Notes under the pieces: generated by a model
Seen by the model: the letters and a program-made list of their open reading frames with translations, nothing else
What the model was told of the DNA's origin: nothing
Database searches by the model: none
NCBI RefSeq assembly: GCF_001984095.1
Contig: NZ_LYVQ01000035.1
Span: 1 to 36,959, forward strand
DNA from: Pelomonas sp. KK5
Lineage (GTDB): Bacteria; Pseudomonadota; Gammaproteobacteria; Burkholderiales; Burkholderiaceae_C
Direction of reading: 5' to 3'
Length of the DNA stretch: 36,959 nucleotides
In this document: piece by piece, positions 25,390-35,420 of the stretch
Layout of the letters: every line of letters begins with the position of its first letter
Position numbering within the stretch: position 1 is the stretch's first letter
Made by a program: the position numbers and the translations under genes

Positions 25390-27423
25390 ATGGCAACCAT
25401 CTCGAAGGTTCTCTGCTTGGCACCGCTGGTGCTGTCGCTGACACTGGCCGGCATGAGCCACGCGCAAACGCCGACCTCGGGCCTGGACAAGTCCGGCTTC
25501 GACAGCACCGTCCGCATCCAGGACGACCTGTTCAGCGCCGTCAACGGCGACTGGGTCAAGAAGACCGAGATCCCGGCCGACAAGTCCAGCTACGGCACCT
25601 TCATCGGCCTGCGCGACCTGTCGGACCAGCGCGTGCGCACCATCGTCGACGAGCTGGCCAAGGCCAAGCAGAAGCCCGGCACCGTCGAGCAGAAGATCGC
25701 CGACTTCTACGGCTCCTACGTCGACACCGCCGCCATCGACAAGGCCGGCCTGGCCCCGCTGAAGTCGCTGCTGGCCAGCATCGACGCGATCAAGACGCCC
25801 AAGGATCTGGCCGCCTGGCTGGGCAAGTCGCAGGGCTCGTTCAACACGCCGGTGCTGATGGGCGTGGAGGGCGACTCCAAGGACCCGACCGTCTACACCG
25901 CGCTGACCTGGCAGGGCGGCCTGGGCATGCCCGACCGCGACTACTACCTGAAGGCCGACGACGAGCGCATGGGCAAGGCCCGCACGGCCTACGAGAGCTA
26001 CCTGACAACGCTGGGCAGCCTGTCCGGCGACAAGGACGCCGCCGCCACCGCCAAGTCGGTGATCGAGCTGGAGCGCGCCATCGCCGAGGTGCACCTGCCC
26101 AAGGTCGAGCTGCGCGATCCGGTCAAGAACTACAACCCGATGACCGTCGCCGAGCTGCAGGCCGCCGCGCCGGGCATCGACTGGGCCGCCTTCTTCGCTG
26201 GCGCCAACGTCGGCGCCAATCCGAGCAAGCTGTCGGTCTCGCAGCCTTCGGAAGTGAAGGGCGTCGCCAAGCTGGTGGCCGACAAGCCGCTGGCCCAGTG
26301 GAAGGCCTACCTGCGCCTGCGCGTGCTGGACGAATCCGCCGACCTGCTGCCCCAGGCCTACCGCGATGCCGCCTTCGCCTTCCACGGCGCGGCCATCACC
26401 GGCACCAAGGAAGAGCGCCCGCGCTGGCAGAAGGGCATCGCCGAGCTGAACGGCGCGATGGGCGAGGCCGTGGGCAAGGTCTACGTCGGCAAGTACTTCC
26501 CGCCGGCCTACAAGGCCCGCATGCAGGAGCTGGTGCAGAACCTGCTGGCCACCTACAAGACCTCGATCGACGGCCTTTCGTGGATGTCGACCGAAACCAA
26601 GGCGCAGGCCCAGGACAAGCTGTCCAAGTACATGACCAAGATCGGCTACCCCGACGTCTGGCGTGACTACACCAAGCTGGTCGTCAAGGCCGGTGATCCG
26701 GTCGGCAACCGCGAGCGCGCCGGCCGCTTCGAGTGGGAGCGCGTCTCGGTGCGCGTCGGCAAGAAGGTGGACCGCACCGAATGGGGCATGACGCCGCAGA
26801 CGGTCAACGCCTACTACAACCCCTCGCTCAACGAGATCGTCTTCCCGGCCGCCATCCTGCAGCCGCCGTTCTTCGACATGGCCGCCGACGACGCCGTCAA
26901 CTACGGCGCCATCGGCGCGGTGATCGGCCACGAGATCAGCCACGGCTTCGACGACCAGGGCAGCCAGTACGACGGCGACGGCAAGCTGCGCAACTGGTGG
27001 ACCGAGGGCGACCGCAAGGCCTTCGAGGCGATCGCCGACAAGCTGGTGGCCCAGTACGACGGCTACGAGCCCATCCCCGGCAAGCACGTCAACGGCCGCC
27101 TGACCCTGGGCGAGAACATCGCCGACCTGTCCGGCCTGCAGATCGCCTACAAGGCCTACAAGCGCTCGCTGAACGGCAAGCCCGCCCCGGTGCTGGACGG
27201 CTACACCGGCGAGCAGCGCTTCTTCCTGGGCTGGTCGCAGGCCTGGCGCAACAAGATGCGCGAAGCCCGCCAGCTGCAGCTGCTGACGATCGACCCGCAC
27301 TCGCCGAGCGAGTTCCGCGCCAACGGCGGCGCCGTCAACCACGACGGCTTCCACGAGGCCTTCGGCACCAAGGCCGGCGACAAGATGTTCAAGCCGGTCG
27401 CCGAGCGCATCCGCATCTGGTAA
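25390..27423 (+). CDS. M13 (neprilysin/PepO) family zinc metallopeptidase, copy 1
   Basis: This is a 677-residue secreted oligopeptidase. A signal peptide (hydrophobic run ending SHAQ) precedes the M13 N-terminal domain. The C-terminal catalytic domain has the zinc motif HEISH at 514-518, the third ligand E575 in GENIADLSG, the substrate-binding NAYYNPSLNEI, and the terminal ERIRIW typical of the family. It probably degrades peptides in the periplasm. The start is ATG 25390; the TTG just before is possible but less likely, and only a weak AGAAG precedes either. A strong terminator follows the stop, and a paralogue of nearly the same length begins 69 bp downstream, so the two are a tandem duplication. 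Confidence 0.92.
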   Translation: MATISKVLCLAPLVLSLTLAGMSHAQTPTSGLDKSGFDSTVRIQDDLFSAVNGDWVKKTEIPADKSSYGTFIGLRDLSDQRVRTIVDELAKAKQKPGTVEQKIADFYGSYVDTAAIDKAGLAPLKSLLASIDAIKTPKDLAAWLGKSQGSFNTPVLMGVEGDSKDPTVYTALTWQGGLGMPDRDYYLKADDERMGKARTAYESYLTTLGSLSGDKDAAATAKSVIELERAIAEVHLPKVELRDPVKNYNPMTVAELQAAAPGIDWAAFFAGANVGANPSKLSVSQPSEVKGVAKLVADKPLAQWKAYLRLRVLDESADLLPQAYRDAAFAFHGAAITGTKEERPRWQKGIAELNGAMGEAVGKVYVGKYFPPAYKARMQELVQNLLATYKTSIDGLSWMSTETKAQAQDKLSKYMTKIGYPDVWRDYTKLVVKAGDPVGNRERAGRFEWERVSVRVGKKVDRTEWGMTPQTVNAYYNPSLNEIVFPAAILQPPFFDMAADDAVNYGAIGAVIGHEISHGFDDQGSQYDGDGKLRNWWTEGDRKAFEAIADKLVAQYDGYEPIPGKHVNGRLTLGENIADLSGLQIAYKAYKRSLNGKPAPVLDGYTGEQRFFLGWSQAWRNKMREARQLQLLTIDPHSPSEFRANGGAVNHDGFHEAFGTKAGDKMFKPVAERIRIW

Positions 27424-27446
27424 GGGCAGCTCATCCGGACATCAAC

Positions 27447-27476
27447 AAAGGCCGCGATTCCGTTCGCGGCCTTTTT
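27447..27476 (+). terminator. Rho-independent terminator between the two M13 genes
   Basis: An 11-bp perfect stem (AAAGGCCGCGA with its complement), a 6-nt loop and a T run sit 23 bp after the first M13 stop. It ends only 16 bp before the ATG of the second M13 gene, which leaves little room for a separate promoter. Confidence 0.85.
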
Positions 27477-27492
27477 CATTCATCGATCGATC

Positions 27493-29493
27493 ATGAAACT
27501 CACACCGCTGATCCTCGCGCTGACGGTCCTCACGGCCCAGGCCGCGCCGCTGTCCGCCGGCGTCGATACCGCCGCCTTCGACAAGGCCGTGCGCCCGCAG
27601 GACGACCTGTTCAAGGCGGTCAACGGCCGCTGGCTCAAGGCCACCAAGATCCCGGCCGACCGCTCCGAGACCGGCGCCTTCACGCTGCTGGAGGATCTGT
27701 CCGACCAGCGCGTGCGCACGATCGTCGAAGGCCTGGCGAAGAAGCCGCAGGCCGAGGGCAGCGACGAGCGCCGCATCGCCGACTTCTACAAGTCCTACAC
27801 CGACCTGAAGGCGATCGACAAGGCCGGCCTCGCGCCGGTGCGCGGGCTGCTCGAGGCGATCGACGCGATCGACTCCCCGTTCTCGCTCGCTGTCTGGCTG
27901 GGCCGGGCCCAGGGCCGCTTCAACGTGCCGCTGCAGATGCAGGTGCTCGGTGATGCCAAGGATCCGGCGCACTACGCCGCGCTGACCTGGCAGGCGGGCC
28001 TGGGCATGCCCGACCGCGACTACTACCTGAAGCCCGACGACCCGCAGCTCGGCAAGACCCGCGCCGCTTACCAGGCCTATCTGCGCAAGCTGGCCGCGCT
28101 GGCCGGCGACAACCCCGCTACGGCCGACCAGGCGCTGGCGCTGGAGGACCGCATCGCCCAGAGCCACTGGCCCAAGGCCGAGATGCGCGACCCGGTCAAG
28201 ATCTACAACCCGATGACCCGCGCCGAACTGGCCGAGAAGGCCCCGGGCCTGGACTGGCCGGCCTTCCTCCAGGCCGCGCAGCTGACCCAGGTGGAGCGGC
28301 TGATCGTCTCGCAGCCGAGCCAGGTGGCTGCGGCGGCCAAGCTGGTCGCCGAGGTGCCCTTGACGCAGTGGAAGGCCTACCTGCGCCTGCGCGTGCTGGA
28401 CGAATCGGCCGACCTGCTGCCCAAGCCCTTCCGTGACGCCGCCTTCGGCTTCCACGGCACCGCCATCAGCGGCGCGAAGCAGGAGCGGCCGCGCTGGCAG
28501 AAGGGCGTGGCCGAGGTCAACGGCGCTTTGGGCGAGGCCGTCGGCCGCGTCTACGTCACGCGTTACTTCCCGCCGGCCGCCAAGGCGCGGATGCAGGAGC
28601 TGGTGGCCAATCTGCTGGTCACCTACAAGGTGTCGATCGACGGCCTGAGCTGGATGTCGCCGGAGACCAAGGCCGAGGCCCAGGCCAAGCTCGCCAAGTA
28701 CACGACCAAGATCGGCTACCCCGACAAGTGGCGCGACTACGCGGCGCTGCAGGTGAAGGCAGGCGACCCGATCGGCAACCGGCTGCGCGCCGGCCGCTTC
28801 GAGTGGGAGCGGCAGGCGCGGCGCGTCGGCGGCCCGGTGGACCGTGCGGAATGGGGCATGACGCCGCAGACCGTCAACGCCTACTACGAGCCCACGCTCA
28901 ACGAGATCGTCTTCCCCGCGGCCATCCTGCAGAAGCCCTTCTTCGACATGGCGGCCGACGACGCGGCCAACTACGGCGCCATCGGCGCGATCATCGGCCA
29001 CGAGATCAGCCATGGCTTCGATGACGAGGGCAGCCAGTACGACGGCGACGGCGCCTTGCGCAACTGGTGGACCGAGTCCGACCGCAAGGCCTTCGAGGCG
29101 ATCGCCGACCGGCTTGCCGCTCAATATGACGGTTATGAGCCGATTCCCGGCCACCACGTCAACGGCCGGCTGACGCTGGGCGAGAACATCGCCGACCTGT
29201 CGGGCCTGCAGATCGCCTACAAGGCCTGGCAGCGCTCGCTGGGCGGCAAGCCGGCCCCGGTGATCGGCGGCATGAGCGGGGAGCAGCGCTTCTTCTACGG
29301 CTGGGCCCAGGCCTGGCGCGAGAAGACCCGCGACGAGCGCCTGCTGCAGCTGGTGACCTCCAACCCCCACTCGCCGCCGCAGTACCGCGCCGACGGCGCC
29401 GCCATCAACCATGACGGCTTCCACGAGGCCTTCGGCACCAAGGCCGGCGACCGCATGTTCAAGCCGGCAGGCGAACGCATCCGCATCTGGTGA
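27493..29493 (+). CDS. M13 (neprilysin/PepO) family zinc metallopeptidase, copy 2
   Basis: This 666-residue paralogue of the preceding peptidase has an N-terminal signal peptide (MKLTPLILALTVLTAQA), the zinc motif HEISH at 503-507, E564 in GENIADLSG and the same ERIRIW end. By eye most of the catalytic domain is shared with copy 1, while the signal peptide and N-terminal helices differ more. All catalytic residues are intact in both, so neither is a pseudogene. There is no ribosome binding site before the ATG, and a strong terminator ends 16 bp upstream. Expression therefore depends on read-through or on a promoter inside the terminator region. It is probably periplasmic. Confidence 0.92.
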   Translation: MKLTPLILALTVLTAQAAPLSAGVDTAAFDKAVRPQDDLFKAVNGRWLKATKIPADRSETGAFTLLEDLSDQRVRTIVEGLAKKPQAEGSDERRIADFYKSYTDLKAIDKAGLAPVRGLLEAIDAIDSPFSLAVWLGRAQGRFNVPLQMQVLGDAKDPAHYAALTWQAGLGMPDRDYYLKPDDPQLGKTRAAYQAYLRKLAALAGDNPATADQALALEDRIAQSHWPKAEMRDPVKIYNPMTRAELAEKAPGLDWPAFLQAAQLTQVERLIVSQPSQVAAAAKLVAEVPLTQWKAYLRLRVLDESADLLPKPFRDAAFGFHGTAISGAKQERPRWQKGVAEVNGALGEAVGRVYVTRYFPPAAKARMQELVANLLVTYKVSIDGLSWMSPETKAEAQAKLAKYTTKIGYPDKWRDYAALQVKAGDPIGNRLRAGRFEWERQARRVGGPVDRAEWGMTPQTVNAYYEPTLNEIVFPAAILQKPFFDMAADDAANYGAIGAIIGHEISHGFDDEGSQYDGDGALRNWWTESDRKAFEAIADRLAAQYDGYEPIPGHHVNGRLTLGENIADLSGLQIAYKAWQRSLGGKPAPVIGGMSGEQRFFYGWAQAWREKTRDERLLQLVTSNPHSPPQYRADGAAINHDGFHEAFGTKAGDRMFKPAGERIRIW

Positions 29494-29504
29494 GCACTCG
29501 CGCA

Positions 29505-29545
29505 GGGTTAACCCCTCCGGGCCGCCTGGAGGGCGCTCCTAGAAT
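29505..29545 (+). promoter_or_regulatory. Upstream region of phaR
   Basis: A perfect GGGTTAACCC palindrome (29505-29514), a CCCTCC/GGAGGG dyad (29513-29533) and a TAGAAT -10-like box (29540-29545) precede phaR. Transcription from that box would give a leader of about 38 nt. No good -35 was seen. Confidence 0.35.
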
Positions 29546-29590
29546 CGTTTTGTGCACCCGCACATAACGATATTCAAGGAGCAAGGCGAT

Positions 29591-30184
29591 ATGGTGACGG
29601 CCCGCAAGGCGGCGACGAAGGGAGCGGCAGCTGCAGGCACGACTGGCGCCGAAGCAGGAGAGGGCGGGGCCGTGGACGTGCGCGTCCTCAAGAAATATCC
29701 GAACCGTCGCCTCTACGACACACAGACCAGCAGCTACATCACGCTGGCCGACGTCAAGACGATGGTGCTGGGCGCCGAGGCTTTCGAGGTGCGAGACGCC
29801 AAGACCGGCGAGGACATCACCCGCAGCATCCTGCTGCAGATCATCCTCGAGGAAGAGACCGACGGCGTGCCGATGTTCAGCACCGCCGCGCTCTCGCAGA
29901 TCATCCGCTTCTACGGCCATTCGATGCAGGGCGTGATGGGCGGCTACCTCGAGCGCAACATGCAGCTCTTCGCGGACATGCAGAAGCAGTTCTCCGAGCA
30001 GAGCAAGGGCGCTTTCAGCCCCGAGCTGTGGACGCAGTTCCTCGGCGGCCAGGCGCCGGTGATGCAGCAGCTGATGGGCGGCTACGTCGAGCAGTCCAAG
30101 AACCTGCTGGAGCAGATGCAGGAGCAGATGAAGAACGCGGGTGCCCTGTTCCCGGGCATGCCGGGCTTCCCGCCCAAGCGCTGA
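29591..30184 (+). CDS. phaR: Polyhydroxyalkanoate synthesis repressor PhaR
   Basis: PhaR represses phasin and other storage genes and binds polyhydroxybutyrate granules. The 197 residues contain the N-terminal DNA-binding PHB accumulation domain ([19 protein letters not shown], then [14 protein letters not shown]). A second PHB accumulation domain follows ([20 protein letters not shown]), and the tail is Gln/Met-rich and helical, probably oligomerising. The start is ATG 29591, with AAGGAG at 8 nt; an in-frame GTG at 29552 has no such site. It normally lies next to rimO in this group, but here a sensor kinase gene separates them. Confidence 0.93.
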   Translation: MVTARKAATKGAAAAGTTGAEAGEGGAVDVRVLKKYPNRRLYDTQTSSYITLADVKTMVLGAEAFEVRDAKTGEDITRSILLQIILEEETDGVPMFSTAALSQIIRFYGHSMQGVMGGYLERNMQLFADMQKQFSEQSKGAFSPELWTQFLGGQAPVMQQLMGGYVEQSKNLLEQMQEQMKNAGALFPGMPGFPPKR

Positions 30185-30191
30185 GGACGGG

Positions 30192-30222
30192 CGCCCGGCG
30201 GCCCGCCGCTTGCCTCCGGGCG
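30192..30222. repeat. GC-rich hairpin after phaR
   Basis: CGCCCGG (30192-30198) pairs with CCGGGCG (30216-30222) across 17 nt. There is no T run, so it is at best a weak or factor-dependent end for the phaR transcript. Confidence 0.3.
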
Positions 30223-30288
30223 ATACATCGAGCACTATCGCAGCATCAAGCATCGGTGACGCTCCACGCGGAGCTTCAGGGAGACGAT

Positions 30289-32808
30289 GTGCAAGCGAGA
30301 GTGCCGGTTCGCGAAGACGTGACTGAGGCGGTTGCGCAAAGGCCGACCTTCCTGCTCGAGCAGGCCGCAGGCGCGCGCGAGCAGCGGCGCGCGAGCGCGG
30401 TCGCGCTGGCCATCGTCCTGGCCTTCCTGGCGTTGGCGCCGTTCGCCCGGGTGCAACTGGCCGCCGTGCCGGCCTTCATCCCGATCTACGAGGCCACGCT
30501 GCTGGTCACCGACCTGATCACCTGCGTGCTGCTGTTCGGGCAGTACCGCATCTCCAGGGCGCGCGGCCTGCTGATCCTCGGCTGCGGCTACCTGTACACC
30601 GCCGTCATGGTGGCGGCGCATGCGCTGAGCTTCCCCGGCCTGTTCGCGCCCCAGGGCCTGCTCGGCGCCGGGATGCAGAGCACCGCCTGGATCTACATGT
30701 TCTGGCATGCCGGCTTCCCGATGTACGTGCTCGGCTACCTGTGGACGAGCCGCAGGGCCGGCCCGTCCGCGACGCCCATCTGGGCCTGGCCGGCGGCGAC
30801 CCTACTGCTGTGCGTGGGCCTGGTCGCCCTCGCCACGGCGGGGCAGGACAGCCTGCCGGCGATCATGGTCGCCCATCGCCATTCGCCCGCGATGCAGGTG
30901 ACGGTGGGGCTGGTCTGGCTCTGCAGCGTGCTGGCGCTGCTGGCGCTGTGGCGCCAGCGCGAGCGCCGGCTGCTCGACGTCTGGCTGATGGTGGTCTGCA
31001 TCGCCTGGACCTTCGACATCGCGCTGTCCGCCCTGCTCAACGCCGGCCGCTACGACCTGGGCTTCTACGCGGGCCGCATCTACGGGCTGCTGGCCTGCTC
31101 CATCGTGCTGCTGGAGCTGCTGCTGGAGAACAGCCTGCTCTATGCCCGCCTGCTCGAGACCTACGAGGCTGACCGCCGCATGAACCGGGCGCTGGCCCAG
31201 GCCCGCGACGAGGCCCAGGCCGGCAGCGCCGCCAAGAGCCTGTTCCTGGCCAGCATGAGCCACGAGATCCGCACGCCGATGAACGCCATCATCGGCCTGA
31301 CCCACCTGGTGCTCGAAACGCCGCTGAACGAGCGCCAACGCGACTATCTCGGCAAGGTCCAGACCTCGTCCAAGGCCTTGCTGGCGCTGCTCAACGACAT
31401 CCTCGACTACTCCAAGATCGAGGCCGGCAAGATCGACGTCGAGCAGGAGGAGTTCAGCCCCGAGGAGATCATCGAGAACGTCGGCAACCTGTTCTCGGCC
31501 CGCACCGAGGAGGCCGGGCTGGACCTGATCTTCGACATCGACGATGCGATCCCGGACCGCCTCGTCGGCGACCCGCTGCGCCTGGCCCAGGTCTTCAACA
31601 ACCTGCTGGGCAACGCGATCAAGTTCACGCCGCAGGGCGAGATCGTGGTCCGCGCCGAGCTGCTCCGGGCCGACGCCGCGCAGATCATGCTGCGCTTCAG
31701 CGTCCGCGATACCGGCATCGGCATGAACGAGGAGCAGATCGCGCGCCTGTTCCAGGCCTTCAGCCAGGCTGATTCGTCGATCACGCGGCGCTACGGCGGC
31801 ACCGGCCTGGGCCTGGCGATCTGCAAGCGCCTGGTCGAGCTGATGGGCGGCCGCATCGAAGTGAGCAGCACGCCGGGGCAGGGGAGCTGTTTCGCCTTCA
31901 CCTGCGCTTTCGGGCCGGCCCACGGCAATGCCGAGCGCATGGACCTGCACCGCATCCGCGGCATGCGCACGCTGATCGTCGACGCCCAGCCCACCGAGCG
32001 CCAGGTGCTGCAGCAGATCCTGCAGAGCTGGCGCTTCCAGGTCAGCGTGGCCTCCTTCGCCGACGAGGCCTTCTTCCGGATGCGCCACGCCGACCCGGCG
32101 CTGCCCTACGAGCTGGTGCTGGCGGACTGGAAGACCGTGGGGCCGGACTTCCTCGAGACCGCCCGCCGCATCACCGCCGACCGCAGCGCCAACCTGCTGG
32201 CCGGCATTGTGCTCACCAGCATGCAGACCCACGAGCAGGTGGAGGAAGCGGTGCGCGAGCTGCCGATCACGGGCGTGCTGGTGCGGCCGATCACGCCCTC
32301 GCGCCTGTTCGACACGGTGGTCCAGCTGCAGCACGGCAACGCGCCGGAGACGGTGCTCCCCGGCAGCAAGACACTGAACCTGGCCGAGGCGCTGCGCCCG
32401 ATCCGCGGCGCGCGGCTGCTGCTGGTCGAGGACAACCTGGTCAACCAGCAGGTGGCCTGCGCCTTCCTGTCGATGGGCCAGCTGGAGGTGGAGATCGCCA
32501 ACAACGGCATCGAGGCGGTGGACTGCGTCCGGGCTGGTCGTTATGACGCGGTGCTGATGGACGTGCAGATGCCCGAGATGGACGGCCTCAGCGCCACCCG
32601 GCTGATCCGCAGCCTGCCACAGGGCGAGCGCCTGCCCATCATCGCGATGACCGCCGGCGCGCTGGAGCGCGACATGCAGGACTGCCTGGCCGCCGGCATG
32701 AACTCCCACGTCAGCAAGCCGATCGACCCGAAGGAGCTGGTGGCGGTGCTGCTGACCTGGATCGCGCCGACCGAGCCGGCGGCACGGCTCGTCCGACCCA
32801 GCGCGTAA
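30289..32808 (+). CDS. MASE4-domain hybrid sensor histidine kinase with two receiver domains
   Basis: This 839-residue membrane kinase starts with a MASE4-type sensor of several transmembrane helices (about residues 35-285; [21 protein letters not shown] then repeated hydrophobic spans). HisKA (H325 in [11 protein letters not shown]) and HATPase ([23 protein letters not shown]) domains follow, then two receiver domains. Receiver 1 looks degenerate: VDAQ replaces the acidic pair VDDN and R666 replaces the conserved lysine, though D613 remains. Receiver 2 is intact, with D758 in [11 protein letters not shown] and a conserved KPID. I chose GTG 30289, with AGGGAG 5 nt upstream; longer readings enter phaR in another frame. 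No Hpt domain or output regulator is nearby, so its partner must be elsewhere. Confidence 0.88.
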   Translation: MQARVPVREDVTEAVAQRPTFLLEQAAGAREQRRASAVALAIVLAFLALAPFARVQLAAVPAFIPIYEATLLVTDLITCVLLFGQYRISRARGLLILGCGYLYTAVMVAAHALSFPGLFAPQGLLGAGMQSTAWIYMFWHAGFPMYVLGYLWTSRRAGPSATPIWAWPAATLLLCVGLVALATAGQDSLPAIMVAHRHSPAMQVTVGLVWLCSVLALLALWRQRERRLLDVWLMVVCIAWTFDIALSALLNAGRYDLGFYAGRIYGLLACSIVLLELLLENSLLYARLLETYEADRRMNRALAQARDEAQAGSAAKSLFLASMSHEIRTPMNAIIGLTHLVLETPLNERQRDYLGKVQTSSKALLALLNDILDYSKIEAGKIDVEQEEFSPEEIIENVGNLFSARTEEAGLDLIFDIDDAIPDRLVGDPLRLAQVFNNLLGNAIKFTPQGEIVVRAELLRADAAQIMLRFSVRDTGIGMNEEQIARLFQAFSQADSSITRRYGGTGLGLAICKRLVELMGGRIEVSSTPGQGSCFAFTCAFGPAHGNAERMDLHRIRGMRTLIVDAQPTERQVLQQILQSWRFQVSVASFADEAFFRMRHADPALPYELVLADWKTVGPDFLETARRITADRSANLLAGIVLTSMQTHEQVEEAVRELPITGVLVRPITPSRLFDTVVQLQHGNAPETVLPGSKTLNLAEALRPIRGARLLLVEDNLVNQQVACAFLSMGQLEVEIANNGIEAVDCVRAGRYDAVLMDVQMPEMDGLSATRLIRSLPQGERLPIIAMTAGALERDMQDCLAAGMNSHVSKPIDPKELVAVLLTWIAPTEPAARLVRPSA

Positions 32809-32828
32809 CTGCGAAATTCAGCGTCGGC

Positions 32829-32840
32829 GACAATACGGGG
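32829..32840 (+). promoter_or_regulatory. Candidate -10 element directly before rimO
   Basis: GACAAT (32829-32834) ends 6 bp before the rimO ATG, so transcription would start at or next to the start codon. No convincing -35 or ribosome binding site was seen. Confidence 0.35.
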
Positions 32841-34232
32841 ATGAGCGACACAATTTCCCCGACCGCCGCGGCGCCGAAGATCGGCTTCGTCAGCCTCGGC
32901 TGCCCCAAGGCCCTGACCGACAGCGAACTGATCCTCACCCAGCTGCGCGCCGAGGGCTACGAGACCTCCAAGACCTTCGCCGGCGCCGACCTGGTGATCG
33001 TCAACACCTGCGGCTTCATCGACGACGCCGTCAAGGAGAGCCTGGACACCATCGGCGAAGCCCTGGCCGAGAACGGCAAGGTGATCGTCACCGGCTGCCT
33101 GGGCGCCAAGGGCAGCGATGCCAATGCCGATGCCGGTTCGCTGGTGCGCGAGATCCATCCGTCGGTTCTCGCCGTTACGGGCCCGCATGCCACGCAGGAG
33201 GTGATGGACGCCGTCCACACCCACGTGCCCAAGCCGCACGACCCCTTCATCGACCTGGTGCCCGCCTACGGCATCAAGCTGACGCCCAAGCACTACGCCT
33301 ACCTGAAGATCAGCGAGGGCTGCAACCACCGCTGCTCCTTCTGCATCATCCCGAGCATGCGAGGCGACCTGGTCTCGCGCCCGATCGGCGATGTGCTCAA
33401 CGAAGCCCGCGCGCTGTTCGAGAGCGGCGTCAAGGAACTGCTGGTGATCAGCCAGGATACCTCGGCCTACGGCGTGGACGTCAAGTACCGCACCGGCTTC
33501 TGGGACGGCAAGCCGGTCAAGACCCGCATGTACGAGCTGGTGGCCAAGCTGGGCGAGATGGCCAAGCAGCACGGCGCCTGGGTGCGCCTGCACTACGTCT
33601 ATCCGTATCCGCATGTGGACGAGGTGCTGCCGCTGATGGCCGAAGGCCTGATCCTTCCGTATCTGGACGTGCCGCTGCAGCATGCCCACCCCGATGTGCT
33701 CAAGCGCATGAAGCGCCCGGCCAACGGCGAGAAGAACATGGAGCGCATCGCCCGCTGGCGCGAGACCTGCCCGGACATCGTGATCCGCTCCACCTTCATC
33801 GCCGGCTTCCCCGGCGAGACCGAAGCCGAGTTCCAGTACCTGCTCGACTTCATGCAGGAAGCGCGCATCGACCGCGCCGGCTGCTTCGCCTACTCGCCGG
33901 TCGAGGGCGCCACGGCGAACAATCTCGAGGGCGCCTTGCCCGACGAGGTGCGCGAGGAGCGCCGCGCGCGCTTCATGCAGATCGCTGAAGCCGTCTCGGT
34001 CGACAAGCTGCGTTCGCGCATCGGCGCGACGATGCAGGTGCTGGTCGATTCCGCGCCGGGCCTGGGTCGCAAGGGCGGCGTGGGCCGTTCCTATGCGGAT
34101 GCGCCCGAGATCGACGGCACCGTGCGCCTGCTGCCGCCGCAGAAGGCCAGCAAGACGCTGAAGGTCGGCGAGTTCACCAAGGCCAAGATCGTCGCTGCGG
34201 AAGGGCATGACCTGGTCGCGATGCCGGTATGA
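32841..34232 (+). CDS. rimO: Ribosomal protein S12 methylthiotransferase RimO
   Basis: RimO is a radical SAM enzyme that methylthiolates the conserved aspartate (Asp89 in E. coli) of ribosomal protein S12. The 463 residues show the N-terminal methylthiotransferase domain with cluster cysteines in [19 protein letters not shown] and TGCLGAKG. A radical SAM domain with CNHRCSFC and a C-terminal TRAM domain (from about residue 390) follow. RimO-specific signatures such as [17 protein letters not shown] and YVYPYP separate it from MiaB. It overlaps metC by four bases (ATGA). Confidence 0.96.
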   Translation: MSDTISPTAAAPKIGFVSLGCPKALTDSELILTQLRAEGYETSKTFAGADLVIVNTCGFIDDAVKESLDTIGEALAENGKVIVTGCLGAKGSDANADAGSLVREIHPSVLAVTGPHATQEVMDAVHTHVPKPHDPFIDLVPAYGIKLTPKHYAYLKISEGCNHRCSFCIIPSMRGDLVSRPIGDVLNEARALFESGVKELLVISQDTSAYGVDVKYRTGFWDGKPVKTRMYELVAKLGEMAKQHGAWVRLHYVYPYPHVDEVLPLMAEGLILPYLDVPLQHAHPDVLKRMKRPANGEKNMERIARWRETCPDIVIRSTFIAGFPGETEAEFQYLLDFMQEARIDRAGCFAYSPVEGATANNLEGALPDEVREERRARFMQIAEAVSVDKLRSRIGATMQVLVDSAPGLGRKGGVGRSYADAPEIDGTVRLLPPQKASKTLKVGEFTKAKIVAAEGHDLVAMPV

Positions 34233-35410
34233 CGAAGAAGAAGGCCATCTCGACCGAGCAGATCCACCACCCGTACAAGCCGCCCGAAGGCTGGAACGCC
34301 GTCCCGGTGCCGGTGGCCAAGGCCTCCACGGTGCTGTTCAAGGACGCGGCCGACCTGCACGACTACAAGCCGCGCGACGGCAAGGGCTACCGCTACGGCC
34401 TGCACGGCACGCCGACCTCGTACACCCTGGCCGCGAGGCTGTGCACGCTGGAAGGCGCCGCGCACTGCCTGCTGACGCCCAGCGGCCTAGCGGCGATCAC
34501 GCTGGTCTCGATGGCTTTCCTGCGCCCCGGGGACGAGGTGCTGGTGCCCGACAACGCCTACGGCCAGAACCGCTACCTGACCGAGTCCTTCCTGCCGCAC
34601 TGGGGCGTGACGCACCGGTTCTACGACCCGCTGGACGCCGAAGGCTTCAAGTCTCTGCTTGGCGAGAAGACCAAGCTCGTCTGGCTGGAGGCCGCCGGCT
34701 CGATCACGCTGGAGTTCCCGGACCTGGCGGGCCTGGTGGCCGCCTGCCGCGAGCGCGGCGTGCTGACCGCGCTGGACAACACCTGGGGGGCAGGTGTTGC
34801 CTTCCAGCCCTTCGAGCTTGGCATCGATATCTCGATGCAGGCGCTGACCAAGTACCCGAGCGGCGGCGCCGACGTCCTGATGGGCGCCGTCTACACGCGA
34901 GACCAGGCGCTGCATGACAAGCTCAACTGGACCCACGAGCACCTGGGCTACGGCGTCGGTTCCAACGACGTGGAGCTCGTGCTGCGCGGCCTTCCGACGC
35001 TGGAGCTGCGCTACCGCGCGCAGGATGCGACGACCCGCGGGCTGGCTGCCTGGATGCAATCCCGCCCCGAGGTGTCCCGCGTGCTGCACCCGGCGCTGCC
35101 CGGCTCGCCGGGCCATGAGCACTGGCTGCAGTGCAGCAGCGCAGGCGCCGCCTGCCTGTTCTCCGCCGTGTTCAAGCCGCAGTACGGCATGGCCGAGGTC
35201 GATGCCTTCGTGGACGCGTTGCAGCTGTTCGGCATCGGCTACTCCTGGGCCGGCCCGATGAGCCTGGCCGTGCCTTACGACATGAGCCGCAGCCGCTCGC
35301 TGCCGCTGCCCTACGAAGAAGGCGTGATCGTGAGGTTCGCGATCGGGCTGGAGGCCGAGGCCGACCTGCGGGCCGACATCGAGCAGGCGCTGGTGGCGCT
35401 GCTGAAGTAA
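34229..35410 (+). CDS. metC: Cystathionine beta-lyase
   Basis: This PLP enzyme of the Cys/Met metabolism family splits cystathionine to homocysteine, pyruvate and ammonia in methionine synthesis. The 393 residues include [23 protein letters not shown], the ring-stacking tyrosine in [18 protein letters not shown] with the pyridine-binding aspartate, and the PLP lysine in [14 protein letters not shown]. The GTPTS and SWAGPMSLA segments fit cystathionine beta-lyases better than gamma-synthases. Its start overlaps the rimO stop. Its stop lies 4 bp from the convergent smpB stop, inside a perfect palindrome. Confidence 0.9.
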   Translation: MTKKKAISTEQIHHPYKPPEGWNAVPVPVAKASTVLFKDAADLHDYKPRDGKGYRYGLHGTPTSYTLAARLCTLEGAAHCLLTPSGLAAITLVSMAFLRPGDEVLVPDNAYGQNRYLTESFLPHWGVTHRFYDPLDAEGFKSLLGEKTKLVWLEAAGSITLEFPDLAGLVAACRERGVLTALDNTWGAGVAFQPFELGIDISMQALTKYPSGGADVLMGAVYTRDQALHDKLNWTHEHLGYGVGSNDVELVLRGLPTLELRYRAQDATTRGLAAWMQSRPEVSRVLHPALPGSPGHEHWLQCSSAGAACLFSAVFKPQYGMAEVDAFVDALQLFGIGYSWAGPMSLAVPYDMSRSRSLPLPYEEGVIVRFAIGLEAEADLRADIEQALVALLK

Positions 35411-35420
35411 CGGGTTACTT
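35405..35420. repeat. Palindrome spanning the convergent metC and smpB stop codons
   Basis: AAGTAAC (35405-35411), GG, then GTTACTT (35414-35420) form a perfect 7-bp dyad. Both genes end in Lys-stop encoded AAG TAA C, which creates the symmetry. There is no T run, and the stem is weak. Confidence 0.6.

Noticed and set aside
27442..29424. 660-codon minus-strand open frame opposite the second M13 gene
   Set aside because: Shadow frame; a similar shadow lies opposite the first M13 gene because the two genes are paralogues.
30028..30288. N-terminal extension of the hybrid kinase into phaR
   Set aside because: The extension is an out-of-frame reading of phaR. GTG 30289 has a good ribosome binding site and directly precedes the membrane domain.
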